Shown here: positions 16,751-26,400 of the stretch, piece after piece
Numbering within the stretch: position 1 is the first letter of the stretch
Layout: the number at the start of each line of letters is the position of its first letter
Assembly: GCF_000025185.1 (NCBI RefSeq)
Contig: NC_013720.1
Span: forward strand, 3,410,001 to 3,474,000
Direction: 5' to 3'
Source: Pirellula staleyi DSM 6068
GTDB lineage: Bacteria > Planctomycetota > Planctomycetia > Pirellulales > Pirellulaceae
DNA: 64,000 nucleotides
The notes under the pieces: model-generated
Database searches by the model: none
Told to the model about the DNA's origin: nothing
What the model saw: only the letters and a program-made list of their open reading frames with translations
Translations under genes and position numbers: made by a program

Positions 16751-19700
16751 TTAGAAGCCGACGCCACCGCCACCGAATCCGTTGCCGCCACCAGCGTTGC
16801 CCTGGTCTTGCGTTTCGGAGTCACCCGTGACGTAGTTGAAGGTCGAGACTTCGGTGACTTGCGAGAAGGTTGGCGAAGGCGAAACGCGGACGTAGCGACG
16901 GTCGGCCGAGATCACCGCGTTGCTGTTGAAGTTAGCACCTTCAGGGAGCGAGATGATCACAGGACGGTAGCCAACGCCACCACGACGGAAGGCACGCAGG
17001 CCAAGTCGTTCGGCCAAGGCGACCGATTCAGCGAATTCGCGAGCTGCTTGCGAATCGTCGAGGCTTGATAGCTGCTGAGCGAGAATAGCTCGGTTCACAG
17101 CATTCTGCACCTTGGCGATGTTCTGCACTTGTGCTTCTGCGAGTGGTTCGTTGCGGCGGCCTTCTTTCACATCGAACACCACGAGAGCGTTCTTCTCGCC
17201 GAGATCGATTTGCTTGCGCATCCGCTTCTGTTCGTCAGTACCATACTTGGTGTAGATATCGACGGTGACTTTGCCACCCGTTGGGCGACCGTAGATGCCG
17301 CGAATCATCACGCGATACTCGCCACTGAAGCCTTCACTGCAAACGTAAACTTCTTTCTTCTCACTCGAAGCGAGGGGATCGTTGGCATTGGTAGTGCTGT
17401 CGCCAATGAGGACGCCACCGCTGGTGGAACGTGGGTTGGTGAGCGAGCAAACCGTTCCGGCTGGCTCTTCGACGCTGATGTCGACATCAGCATCGCCACC
17501 GTAGGAGACGACAACCACGCAGTCGCGTGAGTTGGCTTGACGAACGGCAAGGTCGAAAGCTTTCGCTTCTTCAACCTTCTTTTCACGAAGCAGCTGTTCG
17601 TAGGTGGCTTTACCCACGCGATAAGCGTTTTCGCTAACCGCTGTGAGTTCCTTGGGCCAAGCATGGCTCAGAATTCCCACGCAGGCCCATTTAATCGCGT
17701 CGCGGTCGTTCACCCGCTGAGCGAGTGCGAGGCCTTGAACAAAAGCTTCCGAGCGACTGGGGTTCACGTTTCCAACCTGACGGAAGACCTGAAGAGCACG
17801 GGCGTGCAGGCCAGCCTTCGACAAGTATGCGGCGACGAAGAGCATTTGTTCTTCGGTTTCCGCAAAGTCGACAGCCGACATCAGAGCACGCTCGATTTCA
17901 TCCGGGGATGCTTGAGCAGCTTGGAGCGAGAGCCCGAGAGCTTCGTACATCCACGATTCGGTCATGCCATGACGCATGGCCCCATGCAGGAGGTGCGAAA
18001 CTTCTTCGTACTTCTTTTCGTGCATGAGCACGCGAACGGTTTCGCGTACATCGCCACGAAGCGTGAACGAGCGTTTGTCGTCGTCGGGCGTGGCAGCGAG
18101 CGAGCTCTTCTGCGAGGCAAAAAAGCTGTCCCAAGCTTCAGCAGTGGTGCGACCAGCAGGAACTGTCACAGTGATCCGCTTGGCAGCGGAAGCACTGGTG
18201 GCAGCCGATTCTGGGCGACGGACCGCCGTGGGAACTTCGGCAGCTTGTGCAGTTGGACGAGCCACTTTCGCGGCGGGTGGGTTAACAGGAGCGGCAGGTG
18301 CAGGGCTCTTGGTGCCGAGCGAAAGGTCGTCTTCGACAGCGAAGATACCACCACCACCACCGCCACCGAAGCCACCACCACCGCCACCGAATCCGCCACC
18401 ACCACCACCAAGACCACCACCGAAGCCACCTTGGCCACCACCACCACCGTTAATACCACCTTGGCCACCGAGACCGAACAGGTTGGTGTTGATGCCGATG
18501 GGGAGCACAAGATCGCCCACTGGATACACCTTGGTGATCAGCTGGCTTTCAGCATCTTCGGGGGTCGTGATCTGAAGCACTTCGTCGCGAACGACGTAGG
18601 TGAGTTCGAGTTCCGAAAGGAGCAGACGGAGGGTCGAGCGAAGCGAAATACCACTGAGGGTTTTCGTGATCGGGGTATCGACACTGGCACCAGCTTCTTC
18701 GAGCTTCTTGGTCATCAGCACGATCGGAATGCCGTGCACTTCTTGGAGGAAGGAGATCACGTCGCTGAGAGGCGTTTCGACGAAGTCGAGCGAGGCATCG
18801 CCGTTGAGAGCCTTGAAAATTCGTTCTTCCGATCCACCTGGCTTGGCAAGGTCGACCTGAGCGTATTTCTTACGGCTGATCGTGATTTGTTCCCACTTCT
18901 CGGCCGAAGGATAGACGATTGGTGGTTCATCGGGGAATGGAACCGTCGAGAGCTCGACTTGATACATGGCATCGACGAAGCCACGATCACGCTTGGCAGC
19001 GAGTTCGAACATCCGATGACCGTGAATCTGGAAGCGACCACCGTAGGTGGCCGATGCCGAGAGAGCAGTATCGGGAGCCAAGTTGGTGATTTCTGGAATG
19101 ACTTCGATGTCGGCAATGTCGTAGCGACGCTCGTCCATCAGGGCATCGAAGCGATCCATGATCTGCTTGATCCGCTGTTCTTTCAGCACGAGTTCGCGAT
19201 TCAGACGTTCGCGTTCGAGAGCCGAGGCACGTTGCGATTCAGCTTGTGCTTTGCGTTCGATGAAATCGATGCCGACTCGCTTCGATTCGCGGATGGCCGA
19301 TTCGAGTTGATCGCGGAGTTGCTTGCGGGTCGAAGCGTCGATGTCTGCTGCTTCTTCAATACGTTGCAGAGCCACTTTAAGCGTTTGCTCGGAACCTTCA
19401 GGGTTGTCCCCCATGGTGTCGCGAGCTTCACGCAAGATGTTTTCAACTTCGGCTTTGAGCCGGCCAGCACGCACAGCACGATCGGTTTCGACGGTGCGAA
19501 TAAAACCATCGCCAGCGCCTTCAGCAAGGACTTCGTCGAGCAAGGTACCGGCAGCGGCACCATCGTCGGCTTTGGTCAGAGTGAGGTCGTCTTCAGCGGC
19601 GACTGGACGAACAGGGGAAGTAGCGGCTTTGGCTTTCTTCGCAGCTTCGATCAAAGCCTTAGCAGCAGGATTTCCTGGATCAGCGACCAGGGCAGCTTCA

Positions 19701-20827
19701 GCAACCTTGGTAGCCCCATCGAAGTTGCCGCTGGCGAGAGCTTGATGGCCGAGTTTGACCATCGAGTCGGCTGTTGCGAATGCGGTGGCAGCAGCTTCAC
19801 GAAGTCCAGCCGAACCGAGCGTTGGGAGCGAGGCTCCTCCGTCAGCTTTGGCAGCGGTCACCATTTTGGTGAGGAATGCGAAGTCGGGCGATGATTTGCT
19901 TGCCTTCACATCCCACTTGAGCGAAACAGGCTTGCCATTCATTTCCCCTTCGACGGCGAAGGTGGCTTCGGGAGCGTTCTTCATACGGCCGATCACGATC
20001 GAATCGCGATCGAGACGCAGTGGATTCATGTTAGCTGGGTAGGCTTCGACAACATCAGCGGAAAGCGTGGTTTTGGTTGGCCAAACCACGTTGCCGTGAA
20101 CGGTGCGAGCCAGAGCCGAACCGGCCTGGTCGGGGGCACCGACTTCGTCGCTATCGATCACCAGATTGCCGCCCGTTTGTTTTGCCAGGGCTGCAAGCAT
20201 GGTGGCGTTGCGTTCTTGGCCGATAGCCAAAGCTGACACCGAGACGTGGGCCTTCGCCAGATCGCTCGAAAGCTTGCTGAACGAATCGGTGGTGAACATA
20301 TTGGCTTTGCTCATGCCATCGCCAAAGTACACCACGCTGCGAGCGTTTGTGCCTGGTTCGAACGCGGCTGCAGCGGTGCGAAGTCCCGCTTCCATGTCGG
20401 TGGCACCGAGTGGCGTGCGTGCCATCAGTTTGACAAGTGCGGCATCGAGTTCGGCGGAACCGACGGTCACAAAGCCGGTCGTGAGAGGCACTGCCTTCAC
20501 GTCGACAGCTACGAGTTTTACGCGATCGTTCTTTCCGAGTCCGCGAATCATCGCCGACAGGGCTTCGAGCGCGTCGTCGCGGTAAAGACCGCTTTGACTA
20601 GCCGAAGTATCGAACAGAATTACGACGTCATTTTTCTGGGTGGCATCGGGAGCCACTTGCGGCGTGACGCTCAGAGCGAAGTGGACATCGCCACTTCCGT
20701 CGTCAAACGTCGCAAGACGGGCAGCCTCGGTGCCCAACTTGGCCGTTTCCTCTGCAACGAGCGACGTGGCAAGAGCCAGCGTGAAGACTGGCAATAGCGC
20801 CAGTACCAGCGACCTGCGCAAAAGCAT
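16751..20827 (-). CDS. Large exported VWA-domain protein with secretin-N-like, Gly-rich and DUF2135-like regions
   Basis: 1358 residues. Order: signal peptide (1-25); von Willebrand factor A domain (~65-230) with MIDAS DTSAS at 73-77; a helical/TPR-like part to ~520; a charged coiled coil (~522-576); a short domain at ~670-770 of the kind found before secretins and in TonB signalling (DVISFLQEVHGIPIVLMTKK, SLRSTLRLLLSELELTYVV); a glycine-rich tract (~785-830); a helical-repeat region (~920-1080); a beta-rich domain with DVDISVEEPAGTVC and GEYRVMIRGIYG resembling DUF2135; and a Gly-rich tail. DUF2135 with VWA is known from inter-alpha-trypsin-like bacterial proteins. Start ATG has GGAG eight bases upstream. 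Likely periplasmic or surface-located adhesion or assembly factor; function unknown. A very long plus-strand frame inside it is a shadow. Confidence 0.85.
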   Translation of the reverse strand: MLLRRSLVLALLPVFTLALATSLVAEETAKLGTEAARLATFDDGSGDVHFALSVTPQVAPDATQKNDVVILFDTSASQSGLYRDDALEALSAMIRGLGKNDRVKLVAVDVKAVPLTTGFVTVGSAELDAALVKLMARTPLGATDMEAGLRTAAAAFEPGTNARSVVYFGDGMSKANMFTTDSFSKLSSDLAKAHVSVSALAIGQERNATMLAALAKQTGGNLVIDSDEVGAPDQAGSALARTVHGNVVWPTKTTLSADVVEAYPANMNPLRLDRDSIVIGRMKNAPEATFAVEGEMNGKPVSLKWDVKASKSSPDFAFLTKMVTAAKADGGASLPTLGSAGLREAAATAFATADSMVKLGHQALASGNFDGATKVAEAALVADPGNPAAKALIEAAKKAKAATSPVRPVAAEDDLTLTKADDGAAAGTLLDEVLAEGAGDGFIRTVETDRAVRAGRLKAEVENILREARDTMGDNPEGSEQTLKVALQRIEEAADIDASTRKQLRDQLESAIRESKRVGIDFIERKAQAESQRASALERERLNRELVLKEQRIKQIMDRFDALMDERRYDIADIEVIPEITNLAPDTALSASATYGGRFQIHGHRMFELAAKRDRGFVDAMYQVELSTVPFPDEPPIVYPSAEKWEQITISRKKYAQVDLAKPGGSEERIFKALNGDASLDFVETPLSDVISFLQEVHGIPIVLMTKKLEEAGASVDTPITKTLSGISLRSTLRLLLSELELTYVVRDEVLQITTPEDAESQLITKVYPVGDLVLPIGINTNLFGLGGQGGINGGGGGQGGFGGGLGGGGGGFGGGGGGFGGGGGGGIFAVEDDLSLGTKSPAPAAPVNPPAAKVARPTAQAAEVPTAVRRPESAATSASAAKRITVTVPAGRTTAEAWDSFFASQKSSLAATPDDDKRSFTLRGDVRETVRVLMHEKKYEEVSHLLHGAMRHGMTESWMYEALGLSLQAAQASPDEIERALMSAVDFAETEEQMLFVAAYLSKAGLHARALQVFRQVGNVNPSRSEAFVQGLALAQRVNDRDAIKWACVGILSHAWPKELTAVSENAYRVGKATYEQLLREKKVEEAKAFDLAVRQANSRDCVVVVSYGGDADVDISVEEPAGTVCSLTNPRSTSGGVLIGDSTTNANDPLASSEKKEVYVCSEGFSGEYRVMIRGIYGRPTGGKVTVDIYTKYGTDEQKRMRKQIDLGEKNALVVFDVKEGRRNEPLAEAQVQNIAKVQNAVNRAILAQQLSSLDDSQAAREFAESVALAERLGLRAFRRGGVGYRPVIISLPEGANFNSNAVISADRRYVRVSPSPTFSQVTEVSTFNYVTGDSETQDQGNAGGGNGFGGGGVGF
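18348..18480 (-). repeat. Glycine-codon low-complexity tract within the VWA gene
   Basis: A CCACCACCGCCACC-type repeat on the plus strand encodes runs of four to seven Gly separated by Phe, Leu, Gln or Asn (residues ~785-830). It is in frame and acts as a flexible linker between the secretin-N-like domain and the rest. Such tracts can change length by slippage. Confidence 0.85.
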
Positions 20828-21316
20828 GTGGAGAACTCCAATACCGATGTGACTAGACCGGCAATTTCTCTGTTCCGTAGAAAAACCGCAAGTCGCCCCT
20901 TAAATCTGGTCCCCGAGAGTGGGACCGGCAGCAGCGAACGCCGCCGTCTGTTCAGTTTATTCGGCTTACCGAGAATACGCTACCAAAAAAATACAAAATG
21001 CCGTTAAACCCGATGTTCGCACGTTCCGATCATACCGCCCACGGCACTTCGCAAGGAACATTCGGGCAAGTTCGGCCAGCGTCTCGTGCGGCAATCCGTC
21101 TCTAGAATAGTCTACTTACTGACTGTGTGTTTGTGCGGTCGAAAGAAAAGCCCGCGAGCCGGTTCAGCTTATTCAACCAATTGATTAGCAGAGGGGGCCC
21201 AGGGGGTCAGAAAGCGACCGAGGCGGCCAACTGCCTCGAAAGACATTGGGCCGCCTCGGGGGCGCGTTCAGGATGCGATGGTTGTTCGGTTTGTGACAGC
21301 TTTCCCCTCGTTAGGG
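20828..21316. other. Intergenic region upstream of the VWA gene, with an inverted repeat
   Basis: No gene seen. An 11-bp perfect inverted repeat (CCGAGGCGGCC at 21218-21228 and GGCCGCCTCGG at 21249-21259, 20-base spacer) lies just downstream of the minus-strand gene ending at 21317 and could be its terminator, although there is no T tract. The 5' leader of the VWA gene is also here; its promoter was not identified. Confidence 0.5.
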
Positions 21317-22489
21317 TTAGCGGCTCTCGGCAGTGGTCTGGGCTGTAGCTGTTTCAGCGGGCTGCTCATCGCCGGTGAGTTGCTGTTCGGTCTCAGCCTC
21401 GAAGGTAGCGCCTTCGTAGTCACTCCAATCGTGGGAGTCTTCGAGACCCACCTGATTTTGCCGACGCTCGCGAATCGCAAGTGGTAACACGACTTCGAGG
21501 CCACTTCGATCGACAGCGGACTCAATCTGTGTGGTGATTCCACGGCGATAGAAGGCAATCGTTGATTGTGAATCGCTTTGCATCAGCCACTCGAAAAGCC
21601 CATCCACCTGTCGGCGAGTCGCGGAAAGCAACATCAGCCGACCGGTGGAAGTGGACTCAGCGTGGGCTTGCTCTTGAGCGGGTTGGCTTGCACTTGGCGA
21701 TGGGTTATCACGTTTTTCTCGAGGGATTTCGCGTTTACGAGCAAGTGGTTGCTGCTCTTGCTCGAGCGATCGGCCGAGCGACAGCAGGGGAAAGAAATCG
21801 TCGGCAAGACGAATCATCGAGCCACTGCTTGGCAGTTTCTCGCTACCGGCAATCGTGGACGAGCTGATCATTGTGCTTACATCCAGGTGATCGATCGCCA
21901 CGATCTCGTGGCCGGCTCGTTTCCAGAGCACAAGATGCGTTTGCCCTTCCAGCACCACGGCGCGAGCTTCATCGATCTGGGTGGCCAGTTCGCTTCGCAA
22001 TGGACCGTGGGGCACTCGACTGGTGACCACCAGGGGGGAGTTTTCGCTCGTCAGTTCCACGCTAGGGGCTGCTGTGATCATCCCAAGAGCCGATGCGATG
22101 TCGCTGGGGGTAACTGGCGAGGATGTCGCGTCGGCCTCCACGGCGACCGTCGGGCTGTAGATCTCGCCGGTTACTGCATCGAGGCCGCACGAACCTTCGT
22201 AGCCGATCGAAGCCGAGATCTCTCGCGGGGCAATGCTGGCGTGCAGGTCGCTGGTAAGTAGTGTGGGAGAACGATCGACCGGCAGGATGGCGACGGTGGT
22301 CTCACGGTTCGTGGCAAGGAGCGGACGAGCTGTGGGATCGATCGTCACAGGGGCCGTGAGCGACACCTTCTCGCGCAGCGGAGCATATTTCGGCTGTGGC
22401 TTGGCGGATTGCTCGGGCCGGCCGATGGCGGCAACGGCTGCGCCAAGCAAGCCGAGCAACACAAAAACGGCCTGGAAGGAGCGATTCAT
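21317..22489 (-). CDS. Membrane-anchored or exported protein of unknown function
   Basis: 390 residues from the ATG at 22489 (an upstream start at 22564 would add 25 non-hydrophobic residues). The N-terminus has one hydrophobic helix (FQAVFVLLGLLGAAVAAIG) with a basic n-region. The rest is Ser/Thr/Glu-rich, partly low complexity, with a more ordered part from ~285 (GRLMLLSATRRQVDGLFEWL) to ~360 that might be a small alpha/beta domain, and a Glu/Thr/Ala-rich tail. I do not recognise the family. It is a single gene between the VWA gene and a long non-coding stretch; codon use looks like its neighbours. Confidence 0.65.
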   Translation of the reverse strand: MNRSFQAVFVLLGLLGAAVAAIGRPEQSAKPQPKYAPLREKVSLTAPVTIDPTARPLLATNRETTVAILPVDRSPTLLTSDLHASIAPREISASIGYEGSCGLDAVTGEIYSPTVAVEADATSSPVTPSDIASALGMITAAPSVELTSENSPLVVTSRVPHGPLRSELATQIDEARAVVLEGQTHLVLWKRAGHEIVAIDHLDVSTMISSSTIAGSEKLPSSGSMIRLADDFFPLLSLGRSLEQEQQPLARKREIPREKRDNPSPSASQPAQEQAHAESTSTGRLMLLSATRRQVDGLFEWLMQSDSQSTIAFYRRGITTQIESAVDRSGLEVVLPLAIRERRQNQVGLEDSHDWSDYEGATFEAETEQQLTGDEQPAETATAQTTAESR

Positions 22490-23420
22490 TCGCGGCAAAC
22501 TCCCGTCAAATCCGTGGGGTGCAAGTCGCGGGGAGGCGCTTGCAGGTGCCTGAGGAAAGGTCAACGAGCGAGGTGCACAACCATCGCCCCTTGATAATCA
22601 AAGGTGCCGGTAGCAACGGTGTCTCTGGCGGCGGGGCGAAGTCCGGGGAGGACGTTTCGCATAGCTCACACCAAGCGAGATGCAACAGGTACCGGTGATA
22701 TCGGAGTCTGATGTCTGCAGAAATTAGGTAAATGGCGTTGGCCTGCAAAACCGTACCGGTCATACCTAGGCGGTAGGTGGCGATTGATGGGTGGAATAGG
22801 AGGGATTGATGTGAGTGATTCAGTGAAACATCACTCACCCTTGCTATTGGGCGCGCAGCAAGCATCAAGATGATCCGATGCGTTCAGGTCGGTCAGGAGT
22901 GGCTAGAAAATGGGCAAGCTACATCCACAGTCCGGAAGTGCAGCCATAAGGCGACTTCATTTACCACTGGCCCGAGCACCGATTTCGACACCTGCCTACC
23001 TCTTGGGCACCCCTGTGGCATCAAAACTCATCACTCCTCGACCCTGTTTTTCGCTATTCTTCTTGAAATCATCGATTTCCACGCATCGGTGATGGCAAGG
23101 GTATGGCAGTTGCTCTTTCAGAACCAATTGGTGCGAGCTTTCCGGCATTGCGGCCTTCGCAGCGGAATGATCGCCGGTTACCGTAAAGCTTGCCGAATTC
23201 AACATAAATCCCCCAGGCTACGCAGCCGATAGTGATCATCTGCAAACCTTGGTGGACAAGCTAGGTCGGAGTTCCAGATTCCGACCCAGCTTGGAAGTAG
23301 TGCGAGTCGCGGTTCGATTCATGCCATGGCGGGCGACGCTTCGATCGCGGCAAGGTGTTTGCTTCCCTGCGGCGGGACATAGTTCCCGTTGATCCCTTAG
23401 CCCGAAGTTAGAACCTAGCC
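22490..23420. other. Long non-coding stretch with two inverted repeats
   Basis: About 930 bp without a supportable gene. Two inverted repeats are visible: GTGAGTGAT/ATCACTCAC (22811-22819 and 22830-22838, 10-base loop) and a 13-bp stem with one mismatch (23258-23270 with 23280-23292, 9-base loop). Neither has a T tract. It could contain a small RNA or the promoters of the divergent flanking genes, but nothing decides this. Confidence 0.5.
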
Positions 23421-26400
23421 ATGGCCATTCGTGTCGCCCTGCATCACAAGACGGAATATGCCTACGATCGTCTTATTACGGCCCTGCCGCACGTGGTTCG
23501 GCTGCGCCCCGCACCTCATTGCCGCACGCCGATTCTCAGCTATTCGCTGAAAGTGCAGCCGGAACCTCACTTCCTCAATTGGCAACAAGACCCGTACAAC
23601 AACTTCCTCGCTCGCTTGGTGTTTCCCGAAGCCACCAAGATCGTTTCGTTCGAAGTCGATCTGATCGCCGAGATGACGGTGATCAATCCGTTCGACTTCT
23701 TCATTGAAAGCTCGGCCGAGAAGTTCCCGTTCACTTACGACACCATCCTCTCGCGCGAACTGACGCCGTACTTCGAAAAAGAAGAGCTCGGTCCTTGTCT
23801 GGCGAAACTTGTCAGCGATCAGCGGGGCGAGGAGGAGCGAACCGTCGACTTTCTGGTGCGCATCAATCAAGCGGTGAAAGATGCCGTGGGTTATGTGATT
23901 CGCCTCGAGCCCGGCATTCAGACCTGCGAAGAAACCCTCACTAAGAAAACAGGTTCTTGTCGCGATAGCGCTTGGCTCTTGGTGCAGTTGCTACGTCACC
24001 TCGGCTTGGCCGCGCGATTTGTTTCCGGCTATTTGATTCAGCTGACAGCCGACGTGAAATCGCTCGATGGACCGAGTGGAACGGAAGTCGATTTCACCGA
24101 TCTACACGCCTGGACCGAAGTCTATATCCCCGGCGCAGGCTGGATCGGACTCGACCCCACCTCTGGTCTTCTCGCTGGCGAAGGGCATATCCCACTCGCT
24201 TGTGCAGCTGATCCGATTTCGGCAGCGCCGATCACCGGTTCGTTCGAGTTCACCGTCGATCCTGAAAAGCCCGACGACAAAGTTCGCGAAGATTTCCGCT
24301 TCGAAATGTCGGTCACGCGTGTTCACGAAGACCCGCGCGTCACGAAGCCATACACACCGCGTCAGTGGCAAGCGATCGAGTCCCTCGGCCATCGGGTCGA
24401 CGAAGAGCTCTCGACCTCCGACGTTCGTTTAACGATGGGTGGCGAGCCGACCTTTGTTTCCATCGATAATCGCGACGCACCTGAATGGAACACCGCTGCT
24501 TTGGGGCCACACAAGCGCGAGCGTGCCGGCGTGCTGTTTCGCCGATTACGCGATCGCATGGCTCCTGGCGGACTCTTGCACTTTGGACAAGGGAAGTGGT
24601 ATCCCGGTGAATCTTTGCCACGCTGGGCGCTCGGCTGTTATTGGCGAAAAGATGGCGTCGCGATCTGGGAAGATCCATCGCTGGTTGCTGAAGACGACGT
24701 GAAATATCCGTGGACTTCCGACGATGCCAAGGCATTTGCGCATTCCCTCGCGCGACGGCTTGGTGTCGATCCACAACTGGCCAATCCAGGCTTTGAAGAT
24801 GTTTGGTACTACCTCTGGCGCGAACGTCGTTTGCCAGTGAACGTCGATCCTCTCGACAGCAAGCTCGACGACAAAGAAGAACGAAAGCGCCTGAGCAAAG
24901 TCTTCACGCAAGGTCTCGACCGCGTGATCGGCTACGCATTGCCGCTGCGACGTGTTTACACGCCGATGGGGCCGAAGTGGATCAGCGGGCACTGGTTCTT
25001 GCGCCGCGAGCATATGTTCTTGGTTCCCGGCGATTCGCCGATGGGATTCCGACTGCCGCTCGATAGCATTCCTTGGCAAGTTCCCGGCGATCGTGAGGAA
25101 GACTTTGAAGTCGATCCGATGACCCGCTTGCCAGCGCTGCCACCTCGCAATTCGCAGTACAAGCATCCCGCCTTCCATCCCGATGGAATTCCGGGACCTT
25201 GGAATGTCAGCCCATGGGGAGCCACTCCCTTTGCGCCGCCATCGTATTTGACTCGCAATGGACAGAACCAAGTCGGCTCGGGATTAGGTCCCGCCGCGCC
25301 ACTGCTGCAGACGCCGCTCAGCCGCAGCTTGTCGCCGATGATCGACCCATCGAACAACGCACCTCTAGTGCGCGATTTGGCACGCGATTGGCAGCAGAAT
25401 CGTTCGCTGCTTTCACCTCCGGGGCTCAACGAGAGTCGTCCAGGCATTGTGCGAACAGCACTCTGCGTGGAAGTGCGCGACGGAAAAATGTTTGTCTTCA
25501 TGCCACCGCAAACGATCCTCGAGGACTACCTCGATCTCGTGGCGGCTGTCGAAGCTACGGCTGCCGAACTCGATATTCCGGTGATGCTCGAAGGCTATTC
25601 ACCTCCGGGCGATCCACGCATCGAGCACTTCAAGGTCACACCCGATCCAGGCGTGATTGAAGTGAACGTGCAGCCCGCTCACAGCTGGGACGAAATGGTG
25701 AATCTCACCAACGTTGTGTACGAAGAAGCTCATTTCTCGCGTCTATGTACCGAGAAGTTCATGCTCGATGGCAAGCATACCGGCACCGGTGGTGGCAATC
25801 ATATTGTCGTGGGTGGTAATACACCGGCCGACAGCCCGCTGCTCCGTCGTCCGCATCTGCTTCGTAGTTTGCTGGCGTATTGGCACAACCATCCGTCGCT
25901 GTCGTACTTGTTCTCCGGCATGTTCCTAGGCCCTACGAGCCAAGCGCCGCGCGTCGACGAAGCACGTAACGATAGTTTGTATGAGCTCGAACTCGCGTTT
26001 CAGCAGATTCCCGACGATGGCTACACGCCACCATGGCTGGTCGATCGTGTGTTCCGTCATTTGCTTACCGACGTGACTGGCAACACCCATCGGGCTGAAT
26101 TCTGCATTGATAAGCTCTACAGCCCCGATTCGGCTGATGGGCGTCGAGGTTTGCTCGAGTTCCGCGCGTTCGAAATGCCTCCTCACGCGCAAATGAGCCT
26201 CACGCAGCAATTGCTGATGCGGGCTCTCATCGCACGCTTCTGGGATCGGCCTTACAAAGCAAAGCTCGCTCGCTGGGGAACGGAGCTTCACGACCGTTTT
26301 CTGCTGCCACACTTTGTACAGCAAGATTTCCAAGATGTGCTGTTCGAGATGCGCGAACTGGGCTACCCGATGCAAGAAGCCTGGTTTGCTCCGCACTTCG

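Noticed and set aside
18348-18480. CCACCGCC-type repeats as a CRISPR or regulatory repeat
   Set aside because: They are in-frame glycine codons of the VWA gene and have no unique spacers.
17537-19894. 785-codon plus-strand frame opposite the VWA gene
   Set aside because: It mirrors the minus-strand gene, which has a signal peptide, MIDAS motif and a clear ribosome binding site. The opposite frame is rich in Phe, Gly, Arg and His runs without domains, as expected from the reversed GC-rich codons of the VWA gene.
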